Source of the DNA: Paracoccaceae bacterium | Lineage (GTDB): Bacteria > Pseudomonadota > Alphaproteobacteria > Rhodobacterales > Rhodobacteraceae | NCBI GenBank assembly: GCA_022843025.1 | Contig: JALHOL010000002.1 | Span: 434,001-498,000 of the forward strand | Length of the DNA: 64,000 bases | Reading direction: 5' to 3' | Shown: in pieces, positions 61,655-64,000 of the stretch | How the letters are laid out: the number at the start of each line of letters is the position of its first letter | Numbering within the stretch: the stretch's first letter is position 1 | Program-made: the position numbers and the translations under genes | Notes under the pieces: generated by a model | What the model was told of the DNA's origin: nothing | Databases searched by the model: none | What the model saw: the letters and a program-made list of their open reading frames with translations, nothing else

Positions 61655-62008
61655 ATGGCCGACACCGTTTTCCGCTTTCCCGCCCCGGGCCCCGATCCGA
61701 TGCTGACCGATCTCGACGGCTGGACCAAGATCGACGGCAACCCCACCATGAAAACCTGGGTCCAGCACACCTCGGCCGATGGCAGCGTGATCAGCGGCAC
61801 ATGGGAGGCGACGACCGGCACTTGGCATGCCAGCTACAGCTTTTATGAATTTGTCCACCTGATCGACGGCCAGATCACCATCACACCCGATGGCGGCACC
61901 CCCGTCACCCTGCACCCCGGCGATGCCTTCGCGGTGGAACCCACGTTCAAAGGCACCTGGAAGATCGAAAAACCCGTCCGCAAGCATTTCTGCATCAAGC
62001 TGAAATAA
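61655..62008 (+). CDS. Cupin domain-containing protein
   Basis: 117 residues, single-domain cupin of the DUF861/ethanolamine-type group: SYSFYEFVHLIDGQITITPDGGTPVTLHPGDAFAVEP-like order with GTWEATTG before and KGTWKIEKPVRKHF after. Start MADTVFRFPAPG at 61655 chosen over 20 open codons upstream. Function unknown. Confidence 0.85.
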   Translation: MADTVFRFPAPGPDPMLTDLDGWTKIDGNPTMKTWVQHTSADGSVISGTWEATTGTWHASYSFYEFVHLIDGQITITPDGGTPVTLHPGDAFAVEPTFKGTWKIEKPVRKHFCIKLK

Positions 62009-62136
62009 CCGCCCGCGCGACCGCCGCGCGGCATCAAGGGCGGGTTCCGCTTGGCCACTCGTGGCAGCCGTCCCATGGTGCAGCCCATGCAAAGGCTGCA
62101 ACCGCCCCAAACGGGCGGCAGCAGGAAATCAACGTC

Positions 62137-62871
62137 ATGGCCAAGGTTCCCACCACCCGCATCGACAAGCTACTCTCTGCCATGGGCTATGGCTCGCGCA
62201 GCGAAATGGCGCGTTTGGCCAAGGCGGGCGGCATCACGCTGGACGCAACCGAGGTGACGGACGTCACCAAGCGCATTCCCGTGACGCCGGATCTTCCATC
62301 CCGCATGAAGATTGATGACGAGGCGCTTGATCCGCTCGCAGGGCTCGTGATCCTTTTGAACAAACCGTTGGGGATGACCTGCTCGCACAAGGAAGACGGG
62401 CCGCTGGTTTATGATATTCTTCCCAAACGCTGGCGGCGGCGCGACCCCGCCATTTCAACCATCGGTCGTCTGGACAAACAGACCTCCGGTTTGCTTTTGC
62501 TGACCGATGATGGCCCGCTTCTGCACCGGATCATCAGCCCCAAACGCCATGTCAGGAAAACCTACCGCGCCCGTCTGGCCCGTCCGCTCCTCGGCACCGA
62601 AGGCGATCTGTTCGCCTCCGGTAGCCTGATGCTGGATGGCGAAGAAAAGCCGCTGGCGCCTGCCGAACTGACGGTCCTGTCGCAAACCGAAGCCCTGCTC
62701 ACCGTGACCGAAGGCCGTTACCATCAGGTGCGCCGCATGTTTGCGGCCACCGGCAACCATGTCGAAGCCCTGCACCGCGAAAGTCTGGGCGGCCTGTCCT
62801 TGCCCGGCGCTATGGCCCCCGGTGACTGGCGACTGCTGACGCAACAAGAGATCGCCCTGATCTTTGAGTAA
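62137..62871 (+). CDS. rsuA: Pseudouridine synthase, RsuA-type (16S rRNA)
   Basis: 244 residues. S4 domain (RIDKLLSAMGYGSRSEMARLA), catalytic aspartate in TIGRLDKQTSGLLLLTDDG, then RYHQVRRMFAATGNHVEALHR. RsuA makes pseudouridine 516 of 16S rRNA in E. coli. The target here is inferred. Second pseudouridine synthase of the window. Confidence 0.9.
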   Translation: MAKVPTTRIDKLLSAMGYGSRSEMARLAKAGGITLDATEVTDVTKRIPVTPDLPSRMKIDDEALDPLAGLVILLNKPLGMTCSHKEDGPLVYDILPKRWRRRDPAISTIGRLDKQTSGLLLLTDDGPLLHRIISPKRHVRKTYRARLARPLLGTEGDLFASGSLMLDGEEKPLAPAELTVLSQTEALLTVTEGRYHQVRRMFAATGNHVEALHRESLGGLSLPGAMAPGDWRLLTQQEIALIFE

Positions 62872-63008
62872 TCCCGCCCCCGCGCGCAAACGCCACTCGG
62901 CATTCTAGCCCCCGGTCGTCCCCCGCTTTGCCCCGTCGTGGCAAACTTCCACCAAAAGGCTGGCGATCATTGTCCCGCCCCCGACTTCCCTGATTTCGCT
63001 CCGGCGCG

Positions 63009-63400
63009 TTAGTCCACCCCAAAGTCCAGCATCTTCTCCAGCCCCTCGGTCAGAAACTCCCGGCATCCGGCTGACCAAGCAGATAGCGGCTGACCAACCC
63101 ATCATGTTGCTGCCGGGCCAGCACCTTGGTTTCCTCCCATTCCTCAGGGCCGGAATCGCCCCGCCCGATCCAGAACAGCGCGACCAGCGCGTCCTTCTGT
63201 TCGTCATTCATACTCTCAATGGCTTGGGTGATTTCATCCCGGCTCAGATCGCCCGGCACTTCCTGCAAACTCTCGGCCACCGCATCATCCGTGGCATTGC
63301 CGCCAAGATCGGGAATATCCATGCCCTCTTTTGCAGTCACGGCGTTCAACCGCAGCACAAGTTCCTCGATCTCGGTCACATCAAAGGGAAGTGCGGGCAT
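63009..63400 (-). pseudogene. DUF3775-type protein with an apparent 3' frameshift
   Basis: The frame from ATG 63400 runs 116 residues (MPALPFDVTEIEELVLRLNA...) and stops early at 63050 just after QPDAGSF. In the neighbouring frame the same sequence continues EFLTEGLEKMLDFGVD and stops at TAA 63009-63011, giving a natural family-like C-terminus. One G inserted in the CCGGGAG run near 63057-63061 would join them. So either a real frameshift or a base-call error. It overlaps the next gene's 3' end by 20 bases. Confidence 0.68.
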
Positions 63401-64000
63401 CGGATACTCCTGTCGTGGGCGGGCCTACGCGGACCACCAGCTTGCCAAAATTCTCACCACGCAGCAGGCCGATGAAGGCGCGCGGTGCCTGTTCCAGCCC
63501 ATCCACGATATCCTCGCGGTACTGAATGTCGCCCGCCGCCAGCCAACCCGCCATGGCCGTTGCAAAGGTCGGGTACAGGGCGGCAAAGTCCTGAAAGATG
63601 ATAAAACCGCGCAGGGTGATCCGCTTGCGCAACACCTGCCCCATCAGCATGGAAAGGCGATCCGGCCCATCCGGCGCAGCGGTCGCGTTGTATTGTGAGA
63701 TCAGCCCGCAGACCGGCACCCGCGCCCCGGGGTTCAAAAGCGGCAGGACGGCATCGAACACCGCACCCCCCACATTCTCGAAATAGACGTCAATGCCCTT
63801 GGGAGCCGCCGCCTTCAGCTTGTCGGCAAAATCTGCCGCCTTGTGGTCGATACAGGCGTCAAACCCCAGCGTTGCCACCGCATGGGCGCATTTGTCAGGC
63901 CCGCCCGCGATTCCCACCACATGGCACCCCATCAGGCGCGCGATCTGCCCCACTGTCGCACCGACCGCGCCGGTCGCGGCGGCAACGCAGACCGTCTCAC
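63381..64000 (-). CDS. NADP-dependent oxidoreductase, CurA/PTGR-like MDR (N-terminus cut by window edge)
   Basis: The visible 206 residues cover the Rossmann and C-terminal parts of a zinc-free medium-chain reductase: TVCVAAATGAVGATVGQIA (NADPH site), VYFENVGGAVFDAVLPLL (the YFENVGG block of leukotriene B4 12-hydroxydehydrogenases), and ITLRGFIIFQDFA. Reduces activated alkenals or ketones. The start lies beyond position 64000. It overlaps the DUF3775 gene. Confidence 0.87.
   Translation of the reverse strand, partial: ETVCVAAATGAVGATVGQIARLMGCHVVGIAGGPDKCAHAVATLGFDACIDHKAADFADKLKAAAPKGIDVYFENVGGAVFDAVLPLLNPGARVPVCGLISQYNATAAPDGPDRLSMLMGQVLRKRITLRGFIIFQDFAALYPTFATAMAGWLAAGDIQYREDIVDGLEQAPRAFIGLLRGENFGKLVVRVGPPTTGVSDARTSL

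Noticed and set aside
1-64000. CRISPR arrays, insertion sequences, prophage or integration sites
   Set aside because: No regularly spaced repeats, transposase or integrase motifs, or flanking direct repeats with tRNA fragments were seen; the only tRNA gene is intact with no adjacent integrase.

Overview
This is a GC-rich, densely packed chromosomal segment from an alphaproteobacterium of the family Rhodobacteraceae (Rhodobacter/Tabrizicola/Gemmobacter-like). The assignment is my inference from protein flavour, a Rhodobacteraceae-type tad pilus locus with an OmpA-family gene and a terminal AAA ATPase, an N-terminally short PutA beside an Lrp-type regulator, and an alphaproteobacterial-style RNase P RNA. 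No CRISPR array, prophage, transposase or rRNA operon is visible. The window cuts putA at its left edge and an NADP-dependent oxidoreductase at its right edge.

Layout. 1-8 kb: proline catabolism (putA and its divergent Lrp regulator), a response regulator with a decayed GGDEF-like output, tRNA-Leu, a META-domain protein, a 3-oxoacid CoA-transferase pair, a small acetyltransferase and a lytic transglycosylase. 8.6-21.5 kb: one tad (Flp pilus) locus, all on the plus strand: three short pilins, cpaB, secretin cpaC, an OmpA lipoprotein, cpaE, cpaF, tadB, tadC, two TPR lipoproteins, a prepilin peptidase and an AAA ATPase. 21.6-30 kb: folate salvage, MgtE, guanine deaminase, a formate/nitrite channel, RraB, 8-oxoguanine deaminase, a gene broken by an in-frame TGA, hisN and an HTH regulator. 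30-40.9 kb: housekeeping and translation genes (L33, rnpB, gatCA, tadA, an RluB-type pseudouridine synthase) mixed with a quinone oxidoreductase, a LysR regulator, a Bax-inhibitor-1 protein and a cell-wall amidase.

40.9-47.4 kb holds the most distinctive accessory block: a 27-residue membrane microprotein, an XpaC-family protein, a diverged XpaC-like protein, TelA, a DUF2927 lipoprotein, an SPFH-GYF protein and a zinc-ribbon membrane protein. It resembles the XpaC/TelA and YdjI/YdjG modules of Firmicutes and is probably an envelope-stress system without an adjacent PspA. 47.8-64 kb is mostly metabolic: purC, a sugar kinase, dtd, an acyl-CoA synthetase, an ABC exporter, a dehalogenase/hydrolase/dehydratase chain, PcaD, an MFS exporter, an enolase-superfamily dehydratase, a cupin, an RsuA-type pseudouridine synthase, and a DUF3775 gene with an apparent 3' frameshift.

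Beyond genes, the main signal is a dispersed intergenic element. It starts with a conserved box (CTTCATCTTGGC, two variable bases, AAATACCC), followed in the full copies by a variable stem and a G-run/C-run hairpin. Copies lie at about 21.5, 25.1, 34.3, 39.5, 47.5 and 59.5 kb, and two of them (21.5 and 59.5 kb) match over about 73 bases with a compensatory base-pair swap in the main stem. Tandem perfect hairpins with 3-5 nt loops occur at 7.0 and 47.6 kb, and three spaced TTTTGCAA sites lie before the quinone oxidoreductase.
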